From positions 1 through 64,000 of the forward strand of contig NZ_JAGIOD010000002.1 in the NCBI RefSeq assembly GCF_017876545.1: a stretch of DNA of 64,000 nt, given 5' to 3'. Shown here in pieces: positions 26,906 through 41,722 of this stretch. The notes below the pieces were generated by a model. It ran no database searches, was not told where the DNA came from, and saw only the letters and a list, made by a program, of their open reading frames with translations. Position 1 is the stretch's first letter. Every line of letters starts with the position of its first letter. The stretch is from Brachybacterium sacelli. GTDB taxonomy: Bacteria > Actinomycetota > Actinomycetes > Actinomycetales > Dermabacteraceae. Made by a program: the position numbers and the translations under genes.

Positions 26906-28954
26906 TCAGCAGGCGGTGATCTCGTACAGGCGGGTGTCCCCGAGCTCATGGACGAGCTCGAAGCCGGGAGTGTCCTCGGTGATGCCCGCGAAGCCCAGGT
27001 ATCCCGAGTCCTCGATCTCGTTGCCGCCGAGCCGGTGCTCCTCCAGGTCCAGGTAGTACAGGGGCCGATCCTCCGGGAGGGTGTCGCAGATCCGAGGATC
27101 CGAGGCGATGTCCGCGAAGTGGCGGTCGAGGTAGGCCTCCTCGTCGGTGCGCTTGACGGTCATGTAGATCCGGGAGACCTCGCGGTCGCCGAGGGCGTAG
27201 GCCAGCCCGCCGCCCTCCCACGGATCGGTGACGACGTACCCGTCCTCGGGGACGTGCTCGGGCAGGTCCTCGAACATCTCGAACTCCGTCCCCGAGACGA
27301 GGTCGGCGATCTCCCAGGTGCGATAGGCGTCGGCCGCGTCCGTGAAGCGCTCCCGGACCTGCGGGTCCGAGGAGATGTGCCAGGACAGCGCGGTCGAGGC
27401 CAGCACCCCGACCACGAGTGCGGCCGCGGCCGGCAGCTTGGCAGGCCCCCCGGCCGGGGTGGCCTCGTCACCGTCCCGGCGCGCCCGCCAGGCCGCGTGG
27501 GCGCGCCGCAGACCCCGCACGATCAGCTCGGCACCGGCCACGACCAGTGGCACGGCCGCCAGGGTGAGCGCCGCGGCGGTGCGGTAGTTGTCGCGGTAGA
27601 GGAAGCCCGAGAGCAGATTGCGCCAGGTCGCGTCCTGCGCGGCCGAGGAGGCCCAGTAGACCGCGACCGGGCCCAGCATCGCGAGCAGCACCAGGCGGTC
27701 TCGGCCGCGGCCGAGCAGGGCGCCGAGCAGTCCCAGCGCGCTGAGCACGACGATCACCGGGAGCGTGTAGCGGCCCATGGCCCCGCCCAGGAAGGCCTCA
27801 CCGAGGGCCTGCGGCGTGGACTGGAAGGCTGTCCACGGGGCGGTGTCGGTGGTCGGGGCCATCGTCGCCCACACCGCCACGATGCCTGCCACCACCACCG
27901 CCAGCACGGCGGTGCGGGCGAGGTCCCCCGCGGGGATGCTCCGCAGGGAGGATCCCGAGGAGGCATGGCGCGAGGTGCTGCTGGTGGGCCGGCGCAGGGA
28001 GCGCAGCACCGAGCGGTCCAGGTGGCGCACCAGGGTGAGGAGTGCGATCGGCAGCGCGAGGATCAGCGCGGCCAGTGCGGCCCCCGGATGGGCGATGCCC
28101 ACGCCGATGCCCATCGCCCCGATGATCGCGGCGATCCGCACCGGGGCCGCGAGCAGCTCGTGGTCGATCGCGAGATGGATGACCGCCGCCGCCAGGGCGG
28201 GAGCGGCCGCGAGAGCGAGGATCGTCGGGTACACCAGCCCCCAGTCCAGCAGCACCAGGGGGAAGCCGGCGAAGGCGAGGGACAGCGGGCCGGTGACCAG
28301 GCGGGCGATCGCCCCGGGTCGCACCAGCACCTCGACCAGCAGCCACATCGACAACGGCCAGACGCCGAGCACCGTCACCAGGGCCAGGGCGTGGACGCTC
28401 TGGGCGAGCCCGATCCCGCTGAGCTCCTGCACCAGCGCGGCGGCGGTGTGCCAGCTGTTGGGGTACACGGAGCCGCGCAGCAGCTGCCCGGTGTCGAAGG
28501 GGGTCGCCTCACCGGTGCGGATGATCGCCTCGATGGCGTTGAGGTGGAACGCGTTGTCGTACCGCTGGGCGATCGTGGTCGGCTCGACGAAGGCCGTCAG
28601 ATACAGCGGCACCAGGAACACCAGGGCGATGACCTGGCCTACCAGGTACTGTCCGGCGGCCGCGGCCGACAGCGGCGACCAGCGCGGGATGCGTCGGCCC
28701 CAGGGCGTCGCCCAGGACCACAGCGCGCAGATCCCGATCCCGAGCACTGTGGTCCCGATCAGCCAGACCAGCCCCCAGTCAGAGCCGAGGAGGGCCGCCA
28801 GGAGAGTCGAGACGGCGAGGAGGGCGAGGGACATGGGCGGCGCGGCGACCAGCGCCGTCGGCCATGACACGCGGCAGCACAGGAGGACTGACGCTCCTGG
28901 CACCACGAACATCGCGAGGGCGACGGCCACCCCGGGGATCACGTCGGTCCACAT
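26906..28954 (-). CDS. Large polytopic membrane protein, DUF6541-like
   Basis: This 682-residue protein has at least ten hydrophobic segments in its first 500 residues and a soluble C-terminal domain. The FHLNAIEAIIRTGEATPFDT and YPNSWHTAAALV segments resemble the DUF6541 membrane proteins, which are thought to be envelope glycosyltransferase-like; function is not established. It lies 14 bases after the SGNH acyltransferase at 28969-31470, suggesting one operon with the downstream M18 peptidase and second acyltransferase. An AGGA about 13 bases before the ATG is a weak ribosome binding site. Confidence 0.75.
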   Translation of the reverse strand: MWTDVIPGVAVALAMFVVPGASVLLCCRVSWPTALVAAPPMSLALLAVSTLLAALLGSDWGLVWLIGTTVLGIGICALWSWATPWGRRIPRWSPLSAAAAGQYLVGQVIALVFLVPLYLTAFVEPTTIAQRYDNAFHLNAIEAIIRTGEATPFDTGQLLRGSVYPNSWHTAAALVQELSGIGLAQSVHALALVTVLGVWPLSMWLLVEVLVRPGAIARLVTGPLSLAFAGFPLVLLDWGLVYPTILALAAAPALAAAVIHLAIDHELLAAPVRIAAIIGAMGIGVGIAHPGAALAALILALPIALLTLVRHLDRSVLRSLRRPTSSTSRHASSGSSLRSIPAGDLARTAVLAVVVAGIVAVWATMAPTTDTAPWTAFQSTPQALGEAFLGGAMGRYTLPVIVVLSALGLLGALLGRGRDRLVLLAMLGPVAVYWASSAAQDATWRNLLSGFLYRDNYRTAAALTLAAVPLVVAGAELIVRGLRRAHAAWRARRDGDEATPAGGPAKLPAAAALVVGVLASTALSWHISSDPQVRERFTDAADAYRTWEIADLVSGTEFEMFEDLPEHVPEDGYVVTDPWEGGGLAYALGDREVSRIYMTVKRTDEEAYLDRHFADIASDPRICDTLPEDRPLYYLDLEEHRLGGNEIEDSGYLGFAGITEDTPGFELVHELGDTRLYEITAC

Positions 28955-28968
28955 ATCTGCTCATCCTG

Positions 28969-31470
28969 TCATGCGGTGGGGGCCGGGAAACGCTCGTCGA
29001 GCTCCTCGGTCATCGGGCCGACGAGGACGGTCTCGACGAAGGTCCGGGTGAGATGGTTGTCGTCCATGTAGACGGAGGTCTCCCCGAGGATCGGTGAGCA
29101 CCGTCCGTGGGGGCAGATCGTTCCGCTCAGATCGATCAGGGCCAGTGCGTCCTCCGCCCCGGGCAGCTCGGCGAGGCCGGCGGCGGGATTCTCGGGCGCC
29201 AGCTTCTTCTCGGCGTCGGCCCCGCAGGCCGCATCGGCGTCGGAGGGGGCGCCGCCGCCCTCGATCACCGCCTCCGCGCAGGCGAACTGGTCCTGCTCCC
29301 AGCGCGGGGTGTCGCGCACGCCGATCACGTGGGCGTCCCGCTCCAGCAGCGCACGGACCGCCGCCTCGGTGCCCGCGGGCACCGTCTCGTCCGCGCCGAG
29401 CCCGGTCAGGGTGACGGTGGTCAGCACCAGCTCGGGGGAGTGGGCCTCGACGTAGTCCAGGACGTACTGGTCGTATCCGCGGCAGTACGGGCTGGCCTCC
29501 ACCTCGGTGGTGAATCCGCAGGCGTCCATGGAGAGGTTCACGATCTGGAGGTCGTGCGCGCTCGCGTACGGGATCAGGGCGGGGATGAACTGCCGGGCGT
29601 GCGAGCTGCCGACCACCACGATCGTCCCCTTCGCGGTGGCGTCTGCGGGCAGCAGCTGCTGGCAGTTGACGTGGTGGAAGTCCTCCGCCGGGGCCCAGGG
29701 GCCGCCGCAGCGCTCGGGCAGGTCCGGCCACTGCGAGCCGAGCTGCCAGCCGTGGGGGAGGATCTCGCGCGGGGCCTCGGTGGCGACCTCCGTGGCCGCC
29801 TCCTGGGTGGCCGGCTCCTGCGCGGCGGCGACAGGCGTCGGGGGCTCGGCGCGGGTGAGGCCGATCCACCAGCCGCCCGCGGCGGCGGCCACCAGGGCGA
29901 AGCTCGCCGCGACCGCGGTCAGCGCCCGGCGCGGACGGGCCTCGAGCCAGACCGAGCGGCGCACCGGCGCGTCGACCGCGCGGGTGATCAGCCAGGCCAG
30001 CAGCACCGAGCCGACCAGGATCACGAGACCGTCGAGCAGCCCGGCGCGCTGGCGGCCGCTGTGGTGCAGCCACATCACCAGCACCGGCCAGTGCACCAGG
30101 TAGAGGGCGTAGGAGATGTCCCCGACGAACGCGGCCGGCCGCGTCGACAGCAGGGCGTCCACGCCCCAGCGGCGTCCGGAGTGGCCGGCGATCACCACGG
30201 CGCCGGCGGCGGCCAGCGGCACGCTCGCGATCCAGCCGGGGAACATGGTCGACACGTCCAGCACGATGCCGCAGGCCAGCAGCGCGCCGATGCCCGCCCA
30301 CCCGATCAGGGCGCGCCCCGTGCGCAGCTGCGGGACCTGGCCCTCCTCGGGTCGACGAGCGCCCGTGAGGCGGTCGATCGCCGGCAGGGCGAGGGCGAGC
30401 AGGGAGCCGGCGGCGAACTCCCACAGCCGGGCGGCGGTGTCGAAGTAGGCGACCTGCTGCTGGGTCCCGGTGCTGATGATCGACCAGGTCAGCGAGGCCG
30501 CGCCGAGGACGAGCAGGAGCACGGAGAGCGGGCGGCGCACGTTCCGGCCCGCTCGTGCGCGGCGCACCATGAGCAGGAACAGCAGGGGCCACACCACGAA
30601 GGCCTGCCCCTGCACGCTGAGGGACCAGAAGTGCTGCAGCGGGGAGGCACCGCCGGCGTCGCGGGCGTGGTAGTCGACCTGCAGGAACACCAGCAGCGCG
30701 TTCTGCAGGTAGGCGGCCGAGGCCACCGCCTCCTGCATCACCGCGGGCCACAGCGAGGAGGGCAGGAAGGCGGCCGTCCCGGCCAGGGTCAGCAGGATCG
30801 TCACCGCCGCGGGCGGCATCAGGCGTTTGAAGGTGTGCAACCAGTAGCGAGGCACCCCGAGGGGCCGCCCGCTCTCCAGCCGGCGTACGAAGGTGCCGGT
30901 GAGGAAGAAGGCCGAGAGGAACAGGAAGACGTCGACGCCGCCCGAGACCCGTCCGAACCAGATGTGGTAGATCGCGACCAGGCCCAGGGCGACCGCGCGC
31001 AGACCGTGCAGCTCGTGGCGGAAGGCGGGCCCGACGCGCGGCGGGGCTCCCTCCTCGGTGACGCGGGCCCCGCCGGTCCCGGCCGGCGCGGCGCCGGCCG
31101 AGACCGAGCCGGCGGTGGACCAGGCGTCCTCCGCCTCCCGCTCGGCGCGGGCCTCCCTCGGGCCCTGCAGCCAGTCGTCGAGGGAGGAGGCGGTCGACGG
31201 CAGGGCACCTGCGGTCCACGCCGCCAGGCGGGGACGGGCGGGAGGCGCCGGCTCGGTGTCCTGGGTCCAGTCCTCGAGGTCGTCGCCCGGCTGCTCCCAG
31301 GCGGAGGCGCGCGCGAGAGCGCGCTCGCGGGCGAGCTCCTCCCCGCTCAGCGACCGCGCCCGTCGGCCGCCGCGGGAGGATCCGGAGCGCGGGGAGGGGG
31401 GATCACTGGGCGAGCTGATCGTGGTCCCCTCCCGTCGCTGTCGGCCCTGCCGCGGAAAGGCGGGAGCCAT
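28969..31470 (-). CDS. OafA-like membrane acyltransferase with SGNH domain
   Basis: This 833-residue paralogue of the gene at 23435 has an extra N-terminal disordered segment of about 170 residues, rich in Ser, Arg and Glu. The acyltransferase-3 domain follows (RHELHGLRAVALGLVAIYHI, SGGVDVFLFLSAFFLTG, LQHFWSLSVQGQAFV), then a C-terminal SGNH domain with VVVGSSHARQF and MDDNHLTRTF. It probably O-acetylates a cell-wall glycan, perhaps the teichoic acid made by the genes downstream, but this is inference. It is the first gene of the minus-strand group. Confidence 0.88.
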   Translation of the reverse strand: MAPAFPRQGRQRREGTTISSPSDPPSPRSGSSRGGRRARSLSGEELARERALARASAWEQPGDDLEDWTQDTEPAPPARPRLAAWTAGALPSTASSLDDWLQGPREARAEREAEDAWSTAGSVSAGAAPAGTGGARVTEEGAPPRVGPAFRHELHGLRAVALGLVAIYHIWFGRVSGGVDVFLFLSAFFLTGTFVRRLESGRPLGVPRYWLHTFKRLMPPAAVTILLTLAGTAAFLPSSLWPAVMQEAVASAAYLQNALLVFLQVDYHARDAGGASPLQHFWSLSVQGQAFVVWPLLFLLMVRRARAGRNVRRPLSVLLLVLGAASLTWSIISTGTQQQVAYFDTAARLWEFAAGSLLALALPAIDRLTGARRPEEGQVPQLRTGRALIGWAGIGALLACGIVLDVSTMFPGWIASVPLAAAGAVVIAGHSGRRWGVDALLSTRPAAFVGDISYALYLVHWPVLVMWLHHSGRQRAGLLDGLVILVGSVLLAWLITRAVDAPVRRSVWLEARPRRALTAVAASFALVAAAAGGWWIGLTRAEPPTPVAAAQEPATQEAATEVATEAPREILPHGWQLGSQWPDLPERCGGPWAPAEDFHHVNCQQLLPADATAKGTIVVVGSSHARQFIPALIPYASAHDLQIVNLSMDACGFTTEVEASPYCRGYDQYVLDYVEAHSPELVLTTVTLTGLGADETVPAGTEAAVRALLERDAHVIGVRDTPRWEQDQFACAEAVIEGGGAPSDADAACGADAEKKLAPENPAAGLAELPGAEDALALIDLSGTICPHGRCSPILGETSVYMDDNHLTRTFVETVLVGPMTEELDERFPAPTA

Positions 31471-31569
31471 GCCGCCCTCGCGGTGCTGCGCTGGATCCTA
31501 GTGGATCGAGGTGGATGCGGAGAGGGCCGGCACCGCGGACGGCGGGCGGGGTCATGGGATCATGGGCCG

Positions 31570-32853
31570 GTGACCGCTCAGAGTGCCGACCCCTCCGCCG
31601 CCCCTGCACCGTCGGAGACGGGCTTCGAGATCCTCGCCCGGGCCGGGGACAAGGCCCGCGCCGGTGTGGTCGCCACTCCGCACGGACAGATCGCCACGCC
31701 CGCCTTCGTGCCCGTGGGGACCAAGGCCACGGTCAAGGCGGTGCTGCCGGAGTCGATGAGAGAGCTGGGGGCGCAGGTGCTCCTGGCCAATGCGTACCAC
31801 CTCTACCTCCAGCCCGGCCACGACCTGGTGGACTCGGCCGGCGGGCTCGGGGCGTTCATGAACTGGCCCGGCCCTACCGTCACCGATTCCGGCGGTTTCC
31901 AGGTGATGAGCCTGGGCGCGGGCTTCAAGAAGGTGCTCTCCAGCGAGTTCTCCGGCGGGGAGAAGGCCCGCACCTCCTCCGGGGAGGACGACGCGGTGGC
32001 CGAGGGCAAGGAGCGCCTCGCGCACGTCGACGACGACGGCGTCACCTTCCGCTCCATCATCAACGGTGACGAGCACCGCTTCACGCCCGAGATCTCCATG
32101 CAGATCCAGCACGGGCTGGGGGCGGACATCATGTTCGCCTTCGATGAGCTGACCACCCTGATGAACTCGCGGGGGTACCAGGAGCAGGCGCTCGAGCGCA
32201 CCCGGCTGTGGGCGATGCGCTGCCTGGCGGAGCACACCCGCCTCACCGCCGAGCGCAGCCACCGGCCCTACCAGCAGCTGTGGGGCGTCATCCAGGGCGC
32301 CCAGTACGAGGACCTGCGCCGTCGGGCCGCCCGGGACCTCGGCGCGATGGACGTCGACGGGCAGGTCTTCGACGGATTCGGCGTCGGTGGGGCGTTGGAG
32401 AAGGAGAACCTCGGCACCATCGTCGGCTGGGTGACCGATGAGCTGCCCGAGGACCGGCCCCGCCACCTGCTAGGCATCAGCGAGGTCGACGACCTGTTCG
32501 TCGCGGTCGCCGCCGGGGCGGACACCTTCGACTGCGTCTCCCCCTCCCGGGTGGCGCGCAACAGCGCCGTGTACACCGCCACCGGGCGCGTGAACCTCAC
32601 CGGCTCGAGGTACCGCCGGCAGTTCGCCCCGATCGACGAGACCTGCGACTGCTACACCTGCACCCACTACACCGCTGCGTACGTCCACCACCTGTTCCGC
32701 GCCAAGGAGATGCTCTCCTCCACCCTGTGCACGATCCACAACGAGCGTTTCGTGGTGCGCCTCGTGGACCGGATCCGTGCCTCCCTGCTCAGCGGCGACT
32801 TCGAGGCGCTGCGGGAGGAGACGACCGGCGCGTACTACGGCTCCCCGCGGTGA
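31570..32853 (+). CDS. tgt: tRNA-guanine transglycosylase
   Basis: The enzyme exchanges guanine 34 of Asp, Asn, His and Tyr tRNAs for a queuine precursor. The 427-residue protein has VTDSGGFQVMSLG with the active-site Asp, a second nucleophilic Asp in DTFDCVSPSRVARN, and the zinc-binding CDCYTCTHYTAAYVHHL. An acidic insertion lies between FKKVLSSEF and GVTFRSIINGD, as in other actinobacterial members. I chose the GTG at 31570 because no upstream ATG is in frame close by. It overlaps no neighbour and is followed eight bases later by the beta-propeller gene. Confidence 0.95.
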   Translation: MTAQSADPSAAPAPSETGFEILARAGDKARAGVVATPHGQIATPAFVPVGTKATVKAVLPESMRELGAQVLLANAYHLYLQPGHDLVDSAGGLGAFMNWPGPTVTDSGGFQVMSLGAGFKKVLSSEFSGGEKARTSSGEDDAVAEGKERLAHVDDDGVTFRSIINGDEHRFTPEISMQIQHGLGADIMFAFDELTTLMNSRGYQEQALERTRLWAMRCLAEHTRLTAERSHRPYQQLWGVIQGAQYEDLRRRAARDLGAMDVDGQVFDGFGVGGALEKENLGTIVGWVTDELPEDRPRHLLGISEVDDLFVAVAAGADTFDCVSPSRVARNSAVYTATGRVNLTGSRYRRQFAPIDETCDCYTCTHYTAAYVHHLFRAKEMLSSTLCTIHNERFVVRLVDRIRASLLSGDFEALREETTGAYYGSPR

Positions 32854-32860
32854 GCGCGCG

Positions 32861-34396
32861 ATGAGCGAGGAGTCCGAGGCCTCGGGGGCCACCACCGCGA
32901 TCGGACTGGCCGTCGTGCTGCTCTGTCTCGCCGGCATCGCCGCGCTGGTGGGCGAGCAGTTCCTGATCGGGGCGCTGCGCCTGGCCGCCGGGATCCTGAC
33001 CGGTGCCGGAGTCGGACTGCTGCTGCTCGCGCTGCTCGGCGCCCGTGGGAGCCGGCGCCTGCGCCGCCTGCTCGCGGGGACGCTGGCGCTCGCCGTCGCC
33101 CTGGCCCTCACCGTGCCCGCCGTGATCGCCACCCGCGTCCCACCGCCGGCGGACGCCGCCTCGGCGAACGTGCCGGCGCTCGGCGAGGGGGACGACGTGC
33201 ATTCCGTGCCCGCCGCCGGGGCTCCGGTGCTCGTGCGGCGCGCCGACGGCTCGGCGCAGCTGCTGCCGCAGCAGGGGCAGCCGGTCGCCGTCCCCGCGGC
33301 CCCCGAGGACGTGGTGGCGCTCTCCGCCGACGGCACCCGGGTGATCACGGTCGGCGGCGGCGGGACCACCGTCGCCGCCGTGACCGACCCCGGCGCGGAG
33401 GAGGTCGGCGTCGAGGGGATCCCGCTCGCCCTGGCGGGGGACCTGCTGGTGGTGCGGCAGTGCGACGAGGCCGGCGCCGGGACGTGCACCCTCAGCGGCT
33501 ATGACCTCACCGACCCGGAGCGGCCTCGGTGGACCGTCTCCGCCCCCGGCGAGGACGAGGCCCGGGGTATCGACCCCGCCGGTGTCGAGCTGACGGCGAT
33601 GCCGGAGGCGGCGGCGGGGCCGCTCGACGCCGTGCGCGCGAGCGGGGTGCTGCCCGCGGTGCCGCTGCGCTTCGACCCCGCCCAGGGCTGGTTCCAGCTC
33701 GACCCGGCCACCGGGTTCCCCGTCGGGAAGGTGCTGGCCGAGGCGGACCAGCGGTGCCGGCTCGCGGTGACCGGCCGGGCCCCGCGGACCGACGACCCCG
33801 TCGTCCTCACCGTCTGCTCCGCGGCCGACGGGGCCCTCACGGCCACCGCGCACGTGCGCGGGGAGGTGCTGTGGACCTCGGAGCCGTCACCGGCGGGACG
33901 GTGGAGCGTGCGGATGGACCAGGGCCGGGTGCTCGCCACCGGCACCGAGGAGGGGACGGACACGGCCGGCGAGATCGTCGCCTCCGAGCTCCGGGCGGCG
34001 TGGACCGAGCCCGGGGCGGGCGCGCTGGACGAGGCCGTCGACGCCACGGCGCGGCTCGGGATCGACGGCTCCCGGATGGTCCTGGCCAACACCTCCGGGC
34101 AGCTGGTCGCCTACGACACCGCCGACGGCACGAACACCTGGACCCTGCCGCTGTCGGCTCCCGACGCTCCGGTGCACGGCACGCTCGAGGCCGACACCGC
34201 CGTGGTGCTCGATCCCGCTTCGCGCACCCGCTCCCTGCAGCCGCGAGGAGCGCAGCGCCTGCGGGTCGTCGACGCCGGGACCGGCACCGTCACCGCGGAC
34301 GCGGTGGTGACCGGTGAGGTGCGCGGCGTGCGCGGCGTCGGGGACGGCCGGGCGCTCGTCACCCTCGGCGAACGGACGCTGCTGCTGGGGCGCTGA
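32861..34396 (+). CDS. Membrane-anchored PQQ-like beta-propeller protein
   Basis: This 511-residue protein has two N-terminal membrane segments (about residues 13-34 and 38-60) followed by another hydrophobic stretch near 70-90. A long extracytoplasmic domain follows with repeated PQQ-like blades, for example VAYDTADGTNTWTLPLSAPD and LSADGTRVITVGGGGT. No enzyme motif is visible; similar proteins are annotated only as beta-propeller proteins. It starts 8 bases after tgt and may be cotranscribed. Confidence 0.7.
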   Translation: MSEESEASGATTAIGLAVVLLCLAGIAALVGEQFLIGALRLAAGILTGAGVGLLLLALLGARGSRRLRRLLAGTLALAVALALTVPAVIATRVPPPADAASANVPALGEGDDVHSVPAAGAPVLVRRADGSAQLLPQQGQPVAVPAAPEDVVALSADGTRVITVGGGGTTVAAVTDPGAEEVGVEGIPLALAGDLLVVRQCDEAGAGTCTLSGYDLTDPERPRWTVSAPGEDEARGIDPAGVELTAMPEAAAGPLDAVRASGVLPAVPLRFDPAQGWFQLDPATGFPVGKVLAEADQRCRLAVTGRAPRTDDPVVLTVCSAADGALTATAHVRGEVLWTSEPSPAGRWSVRMDQGRVLATGTEEGTDTAGEIVASELRAAWTEPGAGALDEAVDATARLGIDGSRMVLANTSGQLVAYDTADGTNTWTLPLSAPDAPVHGTLEADTAVVLDPASRTRSLQPRGAQRLRVVDAGTGTVTADAVVTGEVRGVRGVGDGRALVTLGERTLLLGR

Positions 34397-34428
34397 CGCG
34401 ACGCGACGGACGGGCAGGAGACTTCCGG

Positions 34429-35232
34429 TCAGGCGTTCTGCGTCGCCCAGCGCCGGGCCATCACGGCGCCGACGATCAGGGCGGCGAAGATGACCAGGGA
34501 GCGGATGACCTCGAGGACCCCGTAGACGATGGCGATGACCCCGTAGGTGGACGGGTCCCCCACGCCGCTGATCACGGCGAAGTAGATGCCGTAGAGGATC
34601 CAGTAGAGGATGACCGCGAGGATCACGGCCCCGGCGACGATGATCGCGCCGGTGCGGCCCCGCCCGGTGGCCTGGACCGCGACCCAGATCGCGATCACCA
34701 GCAGCGCCAGGCTGACGACGATGTTCAGCAGCAGGAACAGGATGCTCAGCACCCCGCCGACGCCGGCGACCGCCATCCCGCTGTCCGCCGACCCGCCCGA
34801 GGCGGCCATCCCGGTGAGGAATCCGGCGCCGAAGGTGATGATCCCGCGGACGATGCGCACGAGGATCACGACGATCACGACGTACATCATCCAGCGGGCG
34901 AGCTTGCCCGCGGTGGACGTCCCGCCGGTCGCTGCCGGGGCGGCGTATCCCGAGGCACCCGGGTAGGCCGCCCCGCCCGGCGCGGCGCCGGGGGCGGGGG
35001 GAGCGGCCGGGGACGCCTGGCTCCACTGCGGCGGGGCCGCCGCCGGGCTGGCCTGTCCCCACTGGGAGGGGGACTGCGCCGGCGGCACGTCCTGCTGCGG
35101 GGGCTGTCCCCACTGGGGTGCGGCGGGCGGCACGTTCTGCTGCGGGGGCTGGCCCCACTGCGGCTGCGCGTTCTGGTCTCCCTGACCCCACTGGCCCTGC
35201 TGTCCGTCGTGCGGTCCGTACCCCTGAGTCAT
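34429..35232 (-). CDS. Small membrane protein with repetitive Gln/Pro N terminus
   Basis: This 267-residue protein starts with about 90 residues of a degenerate repeat (QPQWGQPPQQNVPPA, QWGQPPQQDVPPA, QWGQASPAAAPP). Four to five membrane helices follow (RWMMYVVIVVILVRIVRG onwards). GGAG lies four bases before the ATG at 35232. I do not recognise a family function; such proline-rich cytoplasmic tails usually bind partner proteins. It converges with the beta-propeller gene. Confidence 0.7.
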   Translation of the reverse strand: MTQGYGPHDGQQGQWGQGDQNAQPQWGQPPQQNVPPAAPQWGQPPQQDVPPAQSPSQWGQASPAAAPPQWSQASPAAPPAPGAAPGGAAYPGASGYAAPAATGGTSTAGKLARWMMYVVIVVILVRIVRGIITFGAGFLTGMAASGGSADSGMAVAGVGGVLSILFLLLNIVVSLALLVIAIWVAVQATGRGRTGAIIVAGAVILAVILYWILYGIYFAVISGVGDPSTYGVIAIVYGVLEVIRSLVIFAALIVGAVMARRWATQNA

Positions 35233-35300
35233 GCGTCTCCCTCTGGCCTGCGTCGAACGGACACCGCGCGGCGCCCCGGACCAGGTTACCGGTCCGCGGC

Positions 35301-39940
<4,640 letters not shown>

Positions 39941-40124
39941 GGCGGGCCGTGCCCCTCCGCTGTGCGTCGACGAGGTGGTCGAGGACCAGTTCGTCCGATT
40001 CCGTCGATTCCCGAGCACTTTCGGACAGGTGTCGATATGGTGTGGGTCACGCGACTCGTCCGATATGTCGCCCGGCGCACCGCAGCGCCGACGGGGCCCA
40101 TCGGGCACAGGGGGCACCAGACCG

Positions 40125-41651
40125 ATGCGCACCGTCTTCCTCGTCCTCCATTCCCTCGGACGCGCGGGGCGTTCGGCGGCCGTCATCGAGCAGTGCCGGA
40201 TGTTCCTCGCTCTGGGCTTGAAGCCCGTCATCGTGACTTTCACCTACGAACCGCGTTTCACGTCGGGGCTCGCCGCGCGGAAGGGCGACTTCGCCCTCCC
40301 CGCCGGGGTCGAGGTGCGCAACATCTTCCACGATCTCCAGCAGGCGGCGACGCAGGACCAGGACGCCGACTGGTCGCGCGAGCAGGACCTCGACCGGGAA
40401 GGCCTCCTCGTGAGCACGATCCGGATCGAAGGCGGGGAGCGCTCGGAGTACTTCGACCGCGCCGGACGCCTCGTGAAGCGTCGGGAGGTCAAGGACGGGC
40501 GCACGGCGAGTCTCGCGCTCTTCGAGCACGCCCGGCCGGTCGTGCGCCGCGAGTACGAGGACTCCGGGGCGTGCGGCCGGGAGCGCACGCTCGATCCCGC
40601 CACCGGTGCGACGATCGAGGAGCGGTACTTCACTCCTGACGGGATCTGCTACGTCACCCGGTATCTCGAGCCGGCCTCGGGTCGCCAGCTCGGGGCGTAC
40701 GTGCACCACGCGACCTCCGGTCAGAGCGTGCGCTACTCGCACAACACGCCGTGGCACGCGGCGTGGCTGGATCAGGTCCTCGCGGCCGAGAGCCCGCGGC
40801 CCCTCGTGATCGCCCAGCATCCCACCGCGATGACCAAGCTCCTGGACACCGACCCGGCGCACTCCAGCCGTCTGTTCCTCTCCCACGTCAACATCTACCA
40901 GGAGCCCTACGGCCCCGGAGCCCCCTTGCGCACCGATTACGCGCAGCCCTTCCGACGGGTCGAGGAGATGCCGGTGGTCCTCTCCCTCACCGAGGCCCAG
41001 GCGCGCGACATGAGGACGACCTTCGGTCCGGACCGGTGCGATCCGCTCGTGATCCCCAACGTGGTGCGCGACCGCCGGACCGACACGTCCATCGCGACCG
41101 TCAGCGGAAGGGTCGGGATCGTGTGCCGGTTGAGCGCCACCCAGAAGAGGGTCGACCACCTGCTGTGCGCCTGGCCGAGGGTGGTCGCCGCAGTGCCGAG
41201 GGCGCACCTGGAGATCGGTGGTCACGGCGGGGCGCGCCAGGACCTCGAGGAGCTCTCGGCAACGCTTGGGATCCGTGACAGCGTCACCTTCCTGGGCTGG
41301 CTCGACGACAGCGTCGACCTCATGGCGAGCTGCGTGCTCACCGTCTCGACCGGCCGCAGCGAAGGGTTCGGCCTCTCGATCGGGGAATCCCTCGCGGCCG
41401 GGACCCCCGTGGTCTCCTACGACATCGACTACGGTCCCTCCGACCTCATCCGGGACGGTGTGGACGGCGCACTGGTCCCCGACGGCGACCACGAAGCGCT
41501 CGCCCGGGGAATCATCCGACTGCTGCGGCGCGAGCGGCGCGCCGCGAGGGCGGGACGGAGCGCTGCCGAGCGCATGGCGCGGGAGTTCTCGCCGGAGGTG
41601 CTCGCCGCGCGGTGGAGCACTGCCTTCGCGCTCGCCGACACCCGGAGCTGA
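40125..41651 (+). CDS. GT4-family glycosyltransferase, TarM/GtfA-like
   Basis: This 508-residue glycosyltransferase has a GT-B fold. The N-terminal half is an unusual domain in which sugar-acceptor strings repeat (EYFDRAGRLVKRREV, YFTPDGICYVTRYLEPASG), resembling TarM and GtfA-type enzymes that put alpha-linked sugars on teichoic acids or serine-rich proteins. The C-terminal half carries the GT4 nucleotide-sugar site with TGRSEGFGLSIGESLAAGTPVVSYDIDYG (EX7E). I chose the ATG at 40125 because the longer frame runs into jetA. It may decorate the teichoic acid made by the genes at 46-60 kb. Confidence 0.78.
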   Translation: MRTVFLVLHSLGRAGRSAAVIEQCRMFLALGLKPVIVTFTYEPRFTSGLAARKGDFALPAGVEVRNIFHDLQQAATQDQDADWSREQDLDREGLLVSTIRIEGGERSEYFDRAGRLVKRREVKDGRTASLALFEHARPVVRREYEDSGACGRERTLDPATGATIEERYFTPDGICYVTRYLEPASGRQLGAYVHHATSGQSVRYSHNTPWHAAWLDQVLAAESPRPLVIAQHPTAMTKLLDTDPAHSSRLFLSHVNIYQEPYGPGAPLRTDYAQPFRRVEEMPVVLSLTEAQARDMRTTFGPDRCDPLVIPNVVRDRRTDTSIATVSGRVGIVCRLSATQKRVDHLLCAWPRVVAAVPRAHLEIGGHGGARQDLEELSATLGIRDSVTFLGWLDDSVDLMASCVLTVSTGRSEGFGLSIGESLAAGTPVVSYDIDYGPSDLIRDGVDGALVPDGDHEALARGIIRLLRRERRAARAGRSAAERMAREFSPEVLAARWSTAFALADTRS

Positions 41652-41722
41652 GCGCCGCCGCCTGCGTCGGTGGAATCGCTCGCGCTCCCGGTCCGCATCG
41701 CGAGGACGTCGAACCCCGGGGA

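Noticed and set aside
29107-31569. Extension of the tgt frame upstream to 29107
   Set aside because: It covers the acyltransferase gene on the other strand; the tRNA-guanine transglycosylase core starts after the GTG at 31570.
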